From NCBI RefSeq assembly GCF_002806945.1, contig NZ_NIHC01000003.1:434001-498000 (forward strand): a stretch of DNA of 64,000 nucleotides, given 5' to 3'. Origin of the DNA: Marinobacter salexigens (lineage in GTDB: Bacteria; Pseudomonadota; Gammaproteobacteria; Pseudomonadales; Oleiphilaceae). A program made the position numbers and the translations under genes. Within the stretch, counting starts at the first letter, position 1; each line of letters starts with the position of its first letter. The notes under the pieces were generated by a model. The model saw only the letters and a program-made list of their open reading frames with translations, did no database searches and was not told the origin of the DNA. Positions 7,205-16,377 of this stretch are shown here, piece by piece.

Positions 7205-8734
7205 ATGCCATCACTCAGGGGCAGAGGACTACTCCTCTTATCAACTGGGTTCATACTGAGTTTGCTGGGATTTGTCGTTTTTCAGGGAGAATCCGCCGCG
7301 GCGTTTTTTTCCGGATTACAGCAAACTGTTGCCTATAGCACCGGCTGGCTGCTTATCTTCATTATGAACGCGGCTTTGCTATTCGCACTGTATCTGCTGT
7401 TCACCCCTCTGGCTAAAGTCCGCCTTGGTGGCCCGGATGCCCAGCCTGAATTCAGCCTTATTGACTGGGTAGGCATGTTGTTTGCCGCAGGCATGGGGAT
7501 TGGGCTGCTTTTTTACAGTGTGTCTGAGCCTCTTCAGCACTACGCGTCATTTCGCCCACACAGCAGTAACGATGCTCAAGCCGCCCGAATCTCTATGGAA
7601 ATGACTTTTCTGCACTGGGGCCTGCACCCCTGGAGCATTTACGCTTTGGTGGGTTTAACCCTGGGTTTTTTCCATTACAACACCGGGCATAAACTGAGTT
7701 TTGAAGCGCCGTTGCGGGAATTGATGTCGCCGGCACGGGCACGCAGATGGGGGTGGATTGCCAACTTTGCAGCAGTGGTAGGTACAGTGTTCGGCATTAC
7801 TTCGTCACTAGGCCTGGGCGCAAGCCAGGCCAGTGCGGGCATCGCTCAGCTTAGCGGCATTGAGGCCAGTTCAAACCTCAACCTGGCGGTCATAGCCGTT
7901 GTGTGCGTTGTAGCGATGATCAGCGTGCTAAGTGGCCTGGGTAACGGCGTACGCATACTCAGTAAAGTGAACCTGCTGGTGGCAGCCAGTCTGATGCTGT
8001 TTGTACTGTTTGCCGGTGAAACACTGTTCATTGCCCGGGCGTTTGGCGAACACCTGGGTGCGTATATCAATGACCTGCCAAGACTATCTACTTGGAACGA
8101 AACCTACACAGGCACCAATTGGCAATCCAAATGGACCGTGTTTTACTGGAGCTGGTGGATTTCCTGGTCGCCTTTTGTCGGTATGTTTATTGCCAAAGTT
8201 TCCAGGGGCCGAACCGTTCGCGAGTACCTGCTCGGTGTCCTGTTGGTGCCGGCTACGTTCAACTTTCTGTGGATGACCGTGTTTGGCAGCAATGCGCTGT
8301 ACCTGGAGCTTTTTGCAAACGCAAACTTTGCCGAGCTGGTCAACAATGCGCCCAGCGAAAGCCTTTACCGCCTGCTTGATTATCTGCCACTGGCCACGCT
8401 AACCACAGCAATTGCTGTAATCGTCGTGCTTGTATTCTTTGTCACATCGGCGGACTCAGGTGCCCTGGTTATCGCCACACTGACTTCTAACGGCAACGAG
8501 CCAAGTTGGCGACAGCGTTTTTTCTGGGTAGCCAGCGTCGGCCTGGTAACAGCTTTCCTGATGAACGCAGGGGGGCTGGGGGCTTTGCAATCTGCCGCTA
8601 TTGCCAGCGGATTGCCCTTCAGTCTGTTACTACTGGCGTTTATACCGGCGCTGCTGATTGCGCTGAAGCGCCCCTTTGTACAGCCGTCCAAGCTACATAA
8701 ATCATCGACTGAAACTGAAAAAAGTACGGGTTAA
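7205..8734 (+). CDS. BCCT-family transporter (betaine/choline/carnitine or related zwitterion)
   Basis: 509 residues with about twelve membrane helices. The BCCT signature in helix 8 is clear (YWSWWISWSPFVGMFIAKVS), as are the helix 3-4 motifs GMGIGLLFYSVSEPL and LHWGLHPWSIYALVGL. BCCT carriers import trimethylammonium or sulphonium solutes such as glycine betaine, choline, carnitine or DMSP, often with sodium or protons. There are no long cytoplasmic termini of the kind that sense osmotic stress in BetP. The gene stands alone and is convergent with the SDR gene. Substrate cannot be read from the sequence. Confidence 0.88.
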   Translation: MPSLRGRGLLLLSTGFILSLLGFVVFQGESAAAFFSGLQQTVAYSTGWLLIFIMNAALLFALYLLFTPLAKVRLGGPDAQPEFSLIDWVGMLFAAGMGIGLLFYSVSEPLQHYASFRPHSSNDAQAARISMEMTFLHWGLHPWSIYALVGLTLGFFHYNTGHKLSFEAPLRELMSPARARRWGWIANFAAVVGTVFGITSSLGLGASQASAGIAQLSGIEASSNLNLAVIAVVCVVAMISVLSGLGNGVRILSKVNLLVAASLMLFVLFAGETLFIARAFGEHLGAYINDLPRLSTWNETYTGTNWQSKWTVFYWSWWISWSPFVGMFIAKVSRGRTVREYLLGVLLVPATFNFLWMTVFGSNALYLELFANANFAELVNNAPSESLYRLLDYLPLATLTTAIAVIVVLVFFVTSADSGALVIATLTSNGNEPSWRQRFFWVASVGLVTAFLMNAGGLGALQSAAIASGLPFSLLLLAFIPALLIALKRPFVQPSKLHKSSTETEKSTG

Positions 8735-8810
8735 ACGGCGACTTTATCAGTCGCCGCGGCCGGCTGTCTGCCAGAGATGCAAGATGCCGGCCTGCTACTG
8801 TATCTCGTAC

Positions 8811-9566
8811 TCAGCTGATTACATCAGGGGTTTCTGGCAGTATCTGACCGCCATCTACTACCAGCGACTGGCCAGTGATGTACTTCGCTTCTTCTGAGGC
8901 AAAGAAACAAACGGCCGCGCCGATATCCTCAGGTTCACCCAGTCTTTTCATCGGCACGGCTTTGGCGCCCTGCTCACTTAAAACACCCAGCTCTTTTTTC
9001 AGGCTCTCTGTTGCAATCATGCCAGGCTGGACTGAGTTTACGGTAATGTTATGAGGGGCTCCCTCAAGTGCTGCGCTGCGCATAAATCCGAGAATGCCTG
9101 CTTTGGTTGCGCCATAAATCGAACCACCAGGATATCCGGTAATATCACCAGTAATGGATGAGGTCAGAATAATGCGGCCATAATTCTGGTTTTTCATGGC
9201 AGCCAAAACCGGTTTCACTGTGAAGAAGATTCCTTTGAGGTTAATGTTTTGAATCTTTTCCCAATCTGCTTCTGTCATATCTGCGATCGACACTTCCGGG
9301 TAAATACCGGTATTTGCCGCCAGCACATCAATTCTGTCGTGTTTCTGAATAATTTTCTGCACAACGTCATTAATGTTATCGCTATCGGTCACGTCCATTT
9401 TATAGAACTCACCGCCTGCATCCCGGGCCGCTGCTTCTCCTGCTTGCTCATCTATATCGCAGACCATAACTCTGGCTCCTGCCCTGGCCAGTGTTTTCAC
9501 GATACCATTACCTATACCGTTTGCTCCGCCAGTAACTAACGCAATTTTATATTTTAATTCAAACAT
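8811..9566 (-). CDS. Short-chain dehydrogenase/reductase (classical SDR, probably NAD-dependent)
   Basis: 251 residues from the ATG at 9566, which has GGAGG nine bases upstream. The next in-frame ATG upstream (9596) lacks a site. Features are TGGANGIG (cofactor glycines), an Asp in CDID at the end of strand 2 (which favours NAD), NTG where most members have NAG, SS in LTSSITG, the YGATK catalytic Tyr-Lys pair, and a VVDGG tail typical of FabG-like and 3-oxoacyl or sugar dehydrogenases. It oxidises a secondary alcohol or reduces the ketone. The substrate is unknown and there is no operon partner. Confidence 0.85.
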   Translation of the reverse strand: MFELKYKIALVTGGANGIGNGIVKTLARAGARVMVCDIDEQAGEAAARDAGGEFYKMDVTDSDNINDVVQKIIQKHDRIDVLAANTGIYPEVSIADMTEADWEKIQNINLKGIFFTVKPVLAAMKNQNYGRIILTSSITGDITGYPGGSIYGATKAGILGFMRSAALEGAPHNITVNSVQPGMIATESLKKELGVLSEQGAKAVPMKRLGEPEDIGAAVCFFASEEAKYITGQSLVVDGGQILPETPDVIS

Positions 9567-10160
9567 ATACTTAAGCCTCCATTTAATCTGACTCATCTGG
9601 AGGATACTACAACTGCAGCTGATATATCTTCAAACCTGTGGCTTATGCTTATAACGCTCTCCCAGGCCATTTTGCTGTGATTACTTCACACCCAGTTCTG
9701 CTGGCTCGTCCATCATCACCGGATTAAAGTTACGTATACGGCTATTTCCGCCCGTATTCGCCTGAACAGGAATTACTGCTTCTCCCGAGCCTGAATGAGT
9801 GGCTGCCGACAATTTCCTAAAATATCGAACCTTGTGCGATTTTCGCAAACAGCACCTGAGTGCCTTCAGAGAGGTGTTTGTTCAGGTCATCCGGATTGCC
9901 AGCAAGCACAAGACGAGCATTTCGGTTCTGCCCAACGGGGCGATGAATAGCCAGAAGAACTGCAACACCGCCAGTCGCGGTTAAGCAAGATCCGGGCAGC
10001 GAAAGCCAGGCATCCGCTGAAAAAGTCTTTGTTTTTTATTGACAGAAATCAAAATCTAAACAAGAATGCTTCTCGTTACCGTCTGTGCCTGTCTATTTTC
10101 AGTCAGGTCCGCCTCAGAGGAGTTGAAGTCAGTGATTTCTGCATGTGGAAAGAATCGTTC
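9567..10160. other. Intergenic region with a possible decayed minus-strand reading frame and the haem operon promoter
   Basis: On the minus strand, about 9681-9985 reads as two overlapping frames. One has TATGGVAVLLAIHRPVGQ and ends at a TAG near 9817; the other continues as SGSGEAVIPVQANTGG to a TAA at 9681-9683. This looks like the frameshifted C-terminal part of a former gene, but I cannot name its family. The right part (10030-10160) holds the promoter and Fur-type site of the haem operon. Confidence 0.3.
10039..10079 (+). promoter_or_regulatory. Sigma-70 promoter overlapped by a Fur-type box, haem operon
   Basis: A perfect TTGACA (-35) lies at 10039-10044, then a 17-bp spacer and AAGAAT (-10) at 10062-10067. 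A Fur-like sequence (aatgcttctcgtt) covers 10065-10077 and matches AATGATTCTCATT at 11 of 13 bases. Fur bound there would cover the -10. The in-frame ATG at 10066 sits inside this element, which argues against it as the receptor start. Confidence 0.65.
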
Positions 10161-10161
10161 G

Positions 10162-12156
10162 ATGCTGTCGCTGTTTTCTGTGGCTTTGCTTGGCCTGAGC
10201 GCCGTCGAGCCGGCAGCAGCGGGCGCCACACAGCAGCTGTCCTACTACCTCGACGAAATTGTCGTTACCGGCACCCGCTCCAACCGCACGCTCAGCGACA
10301 CTCCGGTGCGCACAGAGCTGGTGACAGAGCGTGAGCTGGAAAAGACCCACGCCCGAAACGTTGCTGAGGCCATCGAGAATGTTGCCGGCGTGCAGTTGCG
10401 GAACATTCATGGCAAATCCGGCAAGGAAGTCTGGTTGCAGGGTGTGGGAGCCGATCGGGTATTGGTGCTGGTGGATGGGCTGCCTCTTACCGCAACCACA
10501 GGCTCATCGGTTGATGTCAGCCAACTGGCATTGCTGGATGTGAAACGCATTGAAGTGGTGAAAGGCGCGGGCTCAGCACAATACGGCAGTGCGGCCATTG
10601 GCGGTGTTGTAAACGTGATTACCCGGGATCTTGAACCAGGTTACCGGGGCGAAGTCACGCTGGATGGCGGCAGTTATGGTGAGCAAAACCCCAGTGGCGA
10701 TCGCGCAGATTTCGGCCGCTACGGTGCGCGGGCCAATATTGATATGGGCAGCGACCAGCTGCGGCTTCGCCTGAGCGGCTCCCACCAGAAATCCAACGGT
10801 ATTGATCCCGAGCCTGCCACCTGGGCGAGGCCAGGCGATGAAACCGATCGCAGCCAGCTCAACACCCGGCTGCTGTGGCTACCCAATGACAGCCACCGGT
10901 TGTTTGCTGAACTCGGTTATTTTGATGAAGCCTCCAGTTCCCGGTTTTTGAACGAAAAGGCCGGCACGGTTCTCAAACAAGGCAAAGAAGAAACCGTCGA
11001 GCGTTGGCGCACCGTGCTTGGTGGCGAGCATGTTGTGAGTGATGCCCAAACCCTGTTCTGGAATCTGCTGCGGGAAGATCTCACCGACAACACCTACAAG
11101 TATTCAGCCTTTGGCGAGTTTGATCGCCGGAACGCCGACCAGGTGTTATCCCAGGCCTCGGTGCACAATGAAGTCGCCGTCGGTGAGGCCCACCTGCTGA
11201 TGTTGGGGGCTGACTTCCGCCATGAGTCCCTGGAACAAACGATTGATGGCCAGGCTGAGCTGCTTGGTGGTGAGCGCACGCGCAACAGCAAAGAAATCTG
11301 GTTTCAGGATACCTGGGTACCCACCCAGCGTTGGGAATGGGTGGCCGGGCTGCGCGGCCAGCAGGATTCTGATTTCGGTGATCACTACGCCCCCAAGATC
11401 AACACCCGCTATGAGCTGACACCGGACAGCGATGCCCACCAGTACCTGCGCGCCAGCTGGAGTGGCGGCTACCGGGTACCCAACCTGAAAGAGCGCCATT
11501 ACCGATTCGATCACAGCCAGCTTGGCTATGTGGTTGAGGGTAACCCGGACCTGTCCCCGGAAACCTCTCAAAACCTGCAGTTGGGCTGGGGCGTTAACTA
11601 CCTGAACGCCGGCTGGCTCGAGATTAACGCCTTTCAGAACCTGATCGACGATCTCATCCAGACCCAGTTTGATGCAGATGCCACCGCCGCCCGTGGTGAT
11701 GGTGTGGATGTGTATCGCTACGCCAACGTTGATAAGGCTCGTACCCGTGGCGTGGAAACCACCGCTGGCTGGCAATTTGCCCCGGGTTGGGAAGTGTCTG
11801 CGGGCTACACCTTTACGCAAGCGGAAGATCGCACAACCGGATTTGAACTGCCTGATCGGCCGAGGCACCAGGCTCGGCTAGGCCTGGATGGGCCCGCCGG
11901 AATTCCCGGGCTGAACTGGTCGGTACGGGTGCGTAACCAGAGCTCCGAATATGTCGACACAGACGAAACCAAAAAATCCCCGGGCTACACCACGGTGGAT
12001 TTGAAACTGAATCAAACGTTGGGCGACAACCTGCGGCTATTTGCCGGCGTCGACAACCTCACTGATACACAACGTGATTTCAACGATGCCGATGATTTCG
12101 GCCCGGTAGCTGGGCGTTTTGTGTACATGGGCGTGACGCTTGGTTTTGGAAAATAA
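10162..12156 (+). CDS. hmuR: TonB-dependent outer-membrane haem receptor
   Basis: 664 residues from the ATG at 10162. The frame is open from 10066, but that ATG lies in the promoter; the start used here gives a proper signal peptide (MLSLFSVALLGLSAVEPAAA). A TonB box-like segment (DEIVVTGTR) follows, then the plug domain with GSSVDVSQLAL and GAGSAQYGSAAIGGVVNVIT, and a beta-barrel ending in aromatic-Gly-Lys. The barrel loop YRVPNLKERHYRF ... VEGNPDLSPETS matches the FRAP/NPDL haem-receptor motif, with a nearby His as expected for haem capture. It heads a six-gene operon with a haem ABC transporter. Confidence 0.88.
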   Translation: MLSLFSVALLGLSAVEPAAAGATQQLSYYLDEIVVTGTRSNRTLSDTPVRTELVTERELEKTHARNVAEAIENVAGVQLRNIHGKSGKEVWLQGVGADRVLVLVDGLPLTATTGSSVDVSQLALLDVKRIEVVKGAGSAQYGSAAIGGVVNVITRDLEPGYRGEVTLDGGSYGEQNPSGDRADFGRYGARANIDMGSDQLRLRLSGSHQKSNGIDPEPATWARPGDETDRSQLNTRLLWLPNDSHRLFAELGYFDEASSSRFLNEKAGTVLKQGKEETVERWRTVLGGEHVVSDAQTLFWNLLREDLTDNTYKYSAFGEFDRRNADQVLSQASVHNEVAVGEAHLLMLGADFRHESLEQTIDGQAELLGGERTRNSKEIWFQDTWVPTQRWEWVAGLRGQQDSDFGDHYAPKINTRYELTPDSDAHQYLRASWSGGYRVPNLKERHYRFDHSQLGYVVEGNPDLSPETSQNLQLGWGVNYLNAGWLEINAFQNLIDDLIQTQFDADATAARGDGVDVYRYANVDKARTRGVETTAGWQFAPGWEVSAGYTFTQAEDRTTGFELPDRPRHQARLGLDGPAGIPGLNWSVRVRNQSSEYVDTDETKKSPGYTTVDLKLNQTLGDNLRLFAGVDNLTDTQRDFNDADDFGPVAGRFVYMGVTLGFGK

Positions 12157-12182
12157 CGATCAATTAATAAAGGAGATGATGA

Positions 12183-13370
12183 ATGAACACTAGGCGCATT
12201 TTTCTCGGGCTAGCAGTTTCCGCTGTGCTAATGAGTGGTTGCGGGGGCAGTGATAACACCTTGGAGTCTACTGGTGGAGGCAGCCCGAATGATCAGTTCA
12301 GCCGGAAGGTGGTTGATGCCACCTCTAATAACGAGGCCACTTACTTGAATCTGGATACCGGCAAGGTTGTGGAGCTGACTGAAGAAGAAGCCAAAACCTC
12401 ATCTGCCTGGCACCTTTCGTTCAAGCGAGACGCTATCGAAGTGAACAATGGTGTGATAGGTGGCGGCAAGGTAAAGGGCGCGGTTGTGGAGCCCCAAGAC
12501 AAATTTTACACCAGCAGTGGCGAGCCCAAGTTCGATTTGCTGAAGCAAGCTGCCGAGAACGACTCGGAGAAGGCTGCATTAACAGCGGATTATTCAGCGC
12601 CGGATGAATGGTACGGCGGCGAAGTAACCAACCGGTTCGGTGACAAGTGGTTCACCTACGACCGCACGACTCACTCCGTTGTAGAAGACAGCAGCGTAGG
12701 TTGGCTGGTGCGCTCGGCTGAAGGAAACAGCTACGCCCGCATGCGTGTTGAAAAACTGAAATATGATCCTAAGCCAACCGCCACGGATAACCGTTTTAGC
12801 ATCAGGTTTGATGTCCAACCTGAGGGAACCGAACAGTTCACGAACAGCAATATCATGTTTGAAGGCCCCTTATCCCAATTGGAAACCTGCTTTGATTTTG
12901 ATGCAGGCATTACCGGGGGCTCTGGTGCAGGGGCCACAGTAGATTGCGCAACCTCTGATCTCTGGGACATCAAACTGGTGTTTGATGTTAACGCTCGCAG
13001 TCTTGAGCTGCGCACGAACAGCGGCGCCTCTGGAGACGGCAATGGTGGGGCTTTGGGAGAGTTTGCCTGGACAGACCTCAAGGAGTACGGCAAAGCCACA
13101 GAAGAGCCGGTTAGTGGCAAGTCCCTTGTCAATCTTTACGCACCTGACGCCAGCGGCGTGTTCAATGTGAAGAGCTGGTACGCCTATGATCAGGACGGCG
13201 GCCACCTGCTTCGCCCCAACTTCCGCGTCTACGCCATAGACACAGACTCCACCGATTCCTCTGCACCTGTGTACGCCGTTCAGATTGCCGGCTACTACGG
13301 TGACGATGCCCAGTCAGGTCAGCCCATTGTGCGCTGGACCGAAGCCTCATTGACCGAAGGAGAAAACTGA
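12183..13370 (+). CDS. hmuY: HmuY-like haem-binding lipoprotein
   Basis: 395 residues with a lipoprotein signal (lipobox LMSGC, Cys about residue 21) and a strong ribosome site (AAAGGAG). The segment about residues 53-95 (YLNLDTGKVVELT ... WHLSFKRDAIEVNNG) is the HmuY signature. Such surface lipoproteins capture haem and hand it to the HmuR receptor. The protein is much longer than Porphyromonas HmuY (about 216 residues). Residues about 250-290 (CATSDLWDIKLVFD ... LELRTNSGASGDG) look like a second, divergent version of the same strand pattern, so two lobes are likely. The stop is one base from the hmuS start. Confidence 0.8.
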   Translation: MNTRRIFLGLAVSAVLMSGCGGSDNTLESTGGGSPNDQFSRKVVDATSNNEATYLNLDTGKVVELTEEEAKTSSAWHLSFKRDAIEVNNGVIGGGKVKGAVVEPQDKFYTSSGEPKFDLLKQAAENDSEKAALTADYSAPDEWYGGEVTNRFGDKWFTYDRTTHSVVEDSSVGWLVRSAEGNSYARMRVEKLKYDPKPTATDNRFSIRFDVQPEGTEQFTNSNIMFEGPLSQLETCFDFDAGITGGSGAGATVDCATSDLWDIKLVFDVNARSLELRTNSGASGDGNGGALGEFAWTDLKEYGKATEEPVSGKSLVNLYAPDASGVFNVKSWYAYDQDGGHLLRPNFRVYAIDTDSTDSSAPVYAVQIAGYYGDDAQSGQPIVRWTEASLTEGEN

Positions 13371-13371
13371 G

Positions 13372-14463
13372 ATGACTGCAACCATGGAAGCCCCCACAAA
13401 CCAGGGCGGCACATCTTTGAAAAACCGTTGGCAGCAACTGCTGGTCGAGCAGCCAAATTTACGCATTCGTAACGCCGCGAACCTGCTTGAAGTCAGTGAG
13501 ATGGAACTGATGATGTGCCGTGACGCGGGCGACCTGACACCTCTGTCCAACGACTTTGGTGCGCTGGTCACCGAGTTGGAGTCTGTTGGCGAAGTGATGA
13601 TGCTCGCCCGCAATGATGAAATGGTGCATGAGATTACCGGCCACCTGAAAGGTTTCAAGGTAACCGGCGGTGGCTCCATGGGGCTGTCCGTTGGCGAGAT
13701 GGACCTGCGAGTATTTTTCCGAAGCTGGGCGTTTGGCTTTCAGGTAGTTGAAGAGGTGCGCTCCGGCACTCGCCACAGCCTGCAGTTCTTTGATGCCAGC
13801 GGTCGGGCCATCCAGAAGGTGTACAAAACCAAAGGCACCAACGCAGAAGCCTGGGATGCACTGGTTGCCAAATACAAAGCCGAACAGCCCGCAACGCCGG
13901 AACTGAAAGCCGCGCCCTCGCCAGAGCCGCGGGTGGACCCGGCCAGTGTTGATGTATCTGCGCTGCAGCAGGATTGGGCAACCCTGAAAGACGTGCATCA
14001 TTTCCACGCCATGCTCAAGCGGAATAAGGTCGACAGGCTCACGGCGGTAGAGTTGGTTGGCCGGGCTTACACCCGCAAACTCAAGCGCAGCTCTGAGTCC
14101 ATCGAGTCGCCACTGGACGAGCTTTTGCTGCAAGTAAAAACCAATCAGTGCCCGATTATGGTGTTCGTGGGTAACCCCGGCATCGTGCAAATCTGGACCG
14201 GCCAGGTGGACAATATTCGCCGGGTAGGTGAGTGGATGAATGTGCTGGACCCCGGTTTCAACCTGCATGCAAAAACAGGCGAAGTCACTGATTGGTGGAC
14301 GGTAAAACGGCCTTCAGTTGATGGCACTATTACCTCGGTTGAAGGCTATAACGCCAATGGGGAAATCGTACTTACTGTGTTCGGAAAGCGTAAGCCTGGC
14401 CAGACAGAATCAGCGGACTGGCAGGCAGAAGTGCGAGCTCTGGAGGCAAAACTATGCGGTTGA
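13372..14463 (+). CDS. hmuS: HmuS/HemS/ChuS-type haem-degrading or haem-trafficking protein
   Basis: 363 residues with two related halves, as in ChuS: the first about 20-165 and the second about 200-350. DVHHFHAMLKRNKV in the second half holds the His region that binds haem in ChuS/HemS, and NDEMVHEITG is the matching part of the first half. Family members bind haem in the cytoplasm and degrade it oxidatively or pass it on. A proline-rich linker (about residues 166-195) joins the halves. The gene overlaps hmuT by 10 nt. Confidence 0.88.
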   Translation: MTATMEAPTNQGGTSLKNRWQQLLVEQPNLRIRNAANLLEVSEMELMMCRDAGDLTPLSNDFGALVTELESVGEVMMLARNDEMVHEITGHLKGFKVTGGGSMGLSVGEMDLRVFFRSWAFGFQVVEEVRSGTRHSLQFFDASGRAIQKVYKTKGTNAEAWDALVAKYKAEQPATPELKAAPSPEPRVDPASVDVSALQQDWATLKDVHHFHAMLKRNKVDRLTAVELVGRAYTRKLKRSSESIESPLDELLLQVKTNQCPIMVFVGNPGIVQIWTGQVDNIRRVGEWMNVLDPGFNLHAKTGEVTDWWTVKRPSVDGTITSVEGYNANGEIVLTVFGKRKPGQTESADWQAEVRALEAKLCG

Positions 14464-15335
14464 TAGGCATTCTGCTGACAACCCTGCTGGCACTTCCGGC
14501 TTTTGCCGGGGGTGCCAGTAATGAGGATGCCAAAAGCTCACGCATTGTCAGTGCCGATGGTGCTGTAACGGAGATCTTGTTTGCGCTTGGGGTAGAGGAT
14601 CAGCTGGTGGGCGTCGATACCACCAGCAAATACCCGGCAGAGGTTAATCAGCTGCCCAAGGTGGGCTACCTGCGAGCCTTGCCTTTCGAAGGCGTGCTGT
14701 CGCTGGCGCCAGATCAATTGATAACCACCGAAGAGGCGGAGCCGGAGCAAACCCTGCAGCGGCTGGAACAGGTGGGTGTGAAGGTCACAAGGTTGCCCGT
14801 TGCGCAAAGCCCGGAGCAGACCCTGCAGCGAATAACGGCCATTGGTGAACTGGTCGATCGGGAAGCAGAAGCGGCACAACTCACCAATGAGTTGCAGGCG
14901 GTATTTGCGGAGATTGATAACAAGGTGGCTGCAAGGACCTCGGCGCCCAGTGTGTTGGTGCTGTTGGCTGCGGGTGGCCACGGCGTCTCATTCGGCGGAA
15001 GCCACACAGGTGCAGATGCCCTGCTGAAAGCCATTGGGGCGACCAATGCCGTCAGCAATATCCGCGGCTATAAACCTGCCAGCCGTGAAGCGATCATCAG
15101 CGCCAACCCTGATGCCATTGTGGTGGCCGAGTCTTCACCGGGGCAGTTCCGGATTGCCGATTGGCCTGAACTAGCCCAACTGCCCGCCTGGCAAAACGGC
15201 CACCGGTATGTGGGTGACAGCATGTTGCTGCTCAGCTTTGGCCCCAGACTGGCGGAAGCCTTGGTGATACTTGACGGTATTCTGCCAGACACAGCCATGG
15301 CTGGGAGCACATTAGCCAGCAGCCATGGCGATTGA
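14454..15335 (+). CDS. hmuT: Periplasmic haem-binding protein of the haem ABC transporter
   Basis: 293 residues, with a signal peptide (MRLIGILLTTLLALPAFAGG). The protein belongs to the FepB/BtuF/HmuT class III binding-protein fold: an N-terminal lobe with SADGAVTEILFALG and LPKVGYLRAL, a long linking helix, and a C-terminal lobe with DALLKAIGATNAV. It carries haem from the receptor to HmuUV. A Tyr in VGYLRALPFEGVL is the expected haem ligand region. The gene overlaps hmuU by 11 nt. Confidence 0.88.
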   Translation: MRLIGILLTTLLALPAFAGGASNEDAKSSRIVSADGAVTEILFALGVEDQLVGVDTTSKYPAEVNQLPKVGYLRALPFEGVLSLAPDQLITTEEAEPEQTLQRLEQVGVKVTRLPVAQSPEQTLQRITAIGELVDREAEAAQLTNELQAVFAEIDNKVAARTSAPSVLVLLAAGGHGVSFGGSHTGADALLKAIGATNAVSNIRGYKPASREAIISANPDAIVVAESSPGQFRIADWPELAQLPAWQNGHRYVGDSMLLLSFGPRLAEALVILDGILPDTAMAGSTLASSHGD

Positions 15336-16365
15336 TACGGCAAAACGGGCGCCAGCCAGTCTCATTTTTATGGTTCTAGCAGCGCTGGCTATGCTGGCGG
15401 CTTTGTTCTCGCTGACCAATGGCGCTTATCCTCTGGGCGCCAAAGATGTTGTGAGCCTATTGGTGGAGCCCGCGGCCGCAAAACCCGCAGCGCACATGGT
15501 GTTTTTTGATGTGCGCATGCCCCGGCTTATTCTCGGGTTTCTCACCGGCGCCGTATTAGCGGTTTCGGGCACCTTGCTGCAAGGCCTGTTTCGCAACCCG
15601 CTGGCAGACCCCGGGTTAATCGGGGTGTCTGGTGGCGCAGCGCTGGCAGCGGTGTCGGTTATTGTGCTTGGCGGCAGTTGGTTGTCCGGATGGGCGGTAC
15701 TCACCGGCCGCTGGGCGCTGCCTCTTGCGGCCTTTATAGGCTCGGTGCTCACCACGTTGCTGGCCTGGCGCATTGCCAGCCGCTCCGGCAGCATCGCCGT
15801 GGCTACTTTGCTGTTGGCGGGCATCGCTATAAATGCAGTAGCCGGCGCATTAACCGGGCTGCTGACATTCTATGCCGACGATGGCGAACTGCGTTCTTTA
15901 ACCTTCTGGAGCATGGGCAGCCTGGGCCATGCCAGCTGGGAAGACCTGAAAATTGCCGGCCCCTGGATGTTATTGGCTCTGCTTCTGGCACCTCTATTGG
16001 CCAAACCCCTGGATGCCTTTGCCCTGGGTGAGTCGGTGGCGGGTCACCTCGGGTTTTCGGTGCAATGGGTAAAGGGGGCAACGGTTTTGTTGTCGGCATT
16101 GGGTACCGGCGCCGCGGTGGCGGTCACTGGCCTTATCGGATTTGTTGGTCTGGTTGTGCCGCACCTGTTGCGCCAAATTGTAGGCGCAGGCCACCGAATA
16201 TTGATTCCCGCCAGTGCACTGGCCGGTGGCGTACTTTTAGTGGCGGCAGACAGCTTGGCCCGGGTTGTAGTGGCGCCGGCAGAGCTGCCCATTGGTTTGA
16301 TGATGTCTTTATTAGGCGGCCCTTTCTTCCTGGTGCTGCTTATGAGGCTGCGCATTGGTGCATAG
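15325..16365 (+). CDS. hmuU: Haem ABC transporter permease (FecCD family)
   Basis: 346 residues, about ten membrane helices. FecCD-family hallmarks include RMPRLILGFLTGAVLAVSG, GLFRNPLADPGLIGVSGG, the cytoplasmic coupling-helix region GFVGLVVPHLLRQIVG and ELPIGLMMSLLGGPFFL. With HmuT and HmuV it moves haem across the inner membrane. It lies between hmuT (overlap) and hmuV (12 nt gap). Confidence 0.93.
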   Translation: MAIDTAKRAPASLIFMVLAALAMLAALFSLTNGAYPLGAKDVVSLLVEPAAAKPAAHMVFFDVRMPRLILGFLTGAVLAVSGTLLQGLFRNPLADPGLIGVSGGAALAAVSVIVLGGSWLSGWAVLTGRWALPLAAFIGSVLTTLLAWRIASRSGSIAVATLLLAGIAINAVAGALTGLLTFYADDGELRSLTFWSMGSLGHASWEDLKIAGPWMLLALLLAPLLAKPLDAFALGESVAGHLGFSVQWVKGATVLLSALGTGAAVAVTGLIGFVGLVVPHLLRQIVGAGHRILIPASALAGGVLLVAADSLARVVVAPAELPIGLMMSLLGGPFFLVLLMRLRIGA

Positions 16366-16377
16366 GGAGCAGACAGC

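Noticed and set aside
10066..10161. The upstream ATG as start of the haem receptor
   Set aside because: It lies inside the -10 element and Fur-like box and would place a non-signal sequence before a normal signal peptide; 10162 is better.
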